A stretch of DNA of 21,379 bases. Source: a virus. Shown here one piece after another: positions 20,816 to 21,379 of this stretch. Location: positions 1 through 21,379 of the IMG/VR virus record IMGVR_UViG_3300031951_009594, one strand, 5' to 3'. Every line of letters begins with the position of its first letter. Position 1 is the first letter of the stretch. Both the position numbers and the translations under genes were made by a program. The notes beneath the pieces are model-generated. The model was not told where the DNA came from. It saw only the letters and a program-made list of their open reading frames with translations, and ran no database searches.

Positions 20816-21154
20816 ATGACGACTATAGCAAACCTATACGTAGACCAAGGCGTCGATTATTCGATTGACCTATTTCTCACCACAACCGCCGGTGAAGAGT
20901 ATGACGCTTCGAATAAATCATTTTACTGTAACATAAAGAAATTATATTCTTCTTCAATTTCCGCAAACGCTGAGATCGCTAGTTTTCTTAGCGCGAATAC
21001 TGGTATGATAGAATTATACATTTCACCAGAAACATCCGAAGCTCTCGATCCTGGTAAGTATACATATGATATAATCATGATGAGTCAAGGCGGAACTCGA
21101 GTTAAAGTTTTAGAAGGTCTTATGTTTATCTTGCCAACGGTCACAAGGGTATAA
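20816..21154 (+). CDS. Small phage virion structural protein (T4-like tail/baseplate-associated type)
   Basis: 112 residues, MTTIANLYVDQGVDYSIDLFLTT at the N-terminus. It reads as an immunoglobulin-like or beta-sandwich domain: alternating strands, YDASNKSFYCNIKKLYSSS, then TGMIELYISPETSEALDPGKYTYDIIMMSQGG, then VLEGLMFILPTVTRV. The order D-Q-G-x-x-Y, a helix-poor middle, L-x-P/A-G-x-Y-x-Y-D and V-x-E-G is that of small structural proteins encoded near tail-fibre genes in marine T4-like phages. Translation probably starts at 20816; an overlapping 19-codon frame from the ATG at 20809 does not look real. Three bases separate it from the next gene. Confidence 0.7.
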   Translation: MTTIANLYVDQGVDYSIDLFLTTTAGEEYDASNKSFYCNIKKLYSSSISANAEIASFLSANTGMIELYISPETSEALDPGKYTYDIIMMSQGGTRVKVLEGLMFILPTVTRV

Positions 21155-21157
21155 GAC

Positions 21158-21379
21158 ATGTCGGAAACGGTAAGAGTTACGGTTGGAAGTGAAAGACTAA
21201 GAGTTAATGCCGTTGTTGGCAACGAAAAACCTAGAGTTTTTACAAACCAGACAAACTTAATAGTAAGAAGACTTAGAGATCTGGCAGATGTAGATATGAA
21301 TACAAATGCTGACGGTTCTATTTTGGTTTACGACTCTGCTTTACAGAAATTTATCGCAACAACAACACTCAGCGAGCAG
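21158..21379 (+). CDS. Phage tail/neck fibre-type structural protein (3' partial)
   Basis: Only the first 74 residues are in the window; the frame is open to the last base. The start is ATG at 21158, MSETVRVTVGSERLRVNAVVG. The segment RRLRDLADVDMNTNADGSILVYDSALQKFIAT (about 39-70) has the L-x-D-V-D...DG-x-x-L-x-Y-D-x...KF element that recurs in fibre and neck proteins of marine T4-like phages. It probably continues the structural module begun at 20816. Confidence 0.65.
   Translation, partial: MSETVRVTVGSERLRVNAVVGNEKPRVFTNQTNLIVRRLRDLADVDMNTNADGSILVYDSALQKFIATTTLSEQ

Noticed and set aside
20809-20868. 19-residue ORF overlapping the start of the gene at 20816
   Set aside because: Shine-Dalgarno-like bases are too close (three bases) and the peptide is basic and featureless; the longer frame has clear structural-protein character.

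Overview
The window looks like part of the late, structural region of a large tailed phage of the T4-like (myovirus) type infecting a Gram-negative, probably marine or other aquatic, bacterium. All convincing genes lie on the + strand and are tightly packed, often with ATGA or 1-30 nt overlaps. Both ends carry virion-type proteins: a collagen-like fibre with a C-terminal S74 chaperone domain on the left, and two small tail/neck-type proteins on the right. Two intergenic TATAAATA boxes and one AATAAATA box match the T4-type late promoter. The organism assignment is inferred from gene content only. No hallmark such as a terminase or major capsid gene is present.

Region 1 (1-849) holds the end of the S74 fibre and a small GTAW-type structural protein. 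Region 2 (849-9602) is the most striking part. Six tandem paralogous genes (three, then a DUF4376-like putative fibre-assembly chaperone, then three more) each encode an N-terminal tail-protein module of about 80-100 residues followed by exactly seven RCC1-type repeats of about 51 residues, so each predicts one closed seven-bladed beta-propeller. The 42 blades share an almost invariant framework but differ in two short loops per blade. Several blades in different genes share exact DNA blocks of 51-62 bp, which points to recombination or gene conversion. I read this as a host-recognition array with a built-in reservoir of variable surface loops.

Region 3 (9603-20703) starts with a late-type promoter and is one long, translationally coupled operon for making, decorating and transferring sugars. 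It encodes three class I SAM methyltransferases (one FkbM type), a TPR/GT-B fusion, a PAPS-type sulfotransferase, two paralogous GT-A glycosyltransferases, a GT9-like heptosyltransferase relative, a probable 2OG-Fe(II) oxygenase, a possible further glycosyltransferase, a cupin, an RmlB-like 4,6-dehydratase, and three ADP-heptose pathway enzymes: separate kinase and nucleotidyltransferase halves of HldE, and a C-terminally short HldD. Together they suggest a heptose-containing, methylated and possibly sulfated glycan made late in infection, placed on either the virion (perhaps the propeller fibres) or the host envelope.

Region 4 (20704-21379) holds a late promoter sitting in the loop of a perfect 15-bp inverted repeat immediately in front of a structural gene. 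This is the layout T4 uses to keep some late genes untranslated on read-through mRNA. A second structural gene follows and runs off the window.
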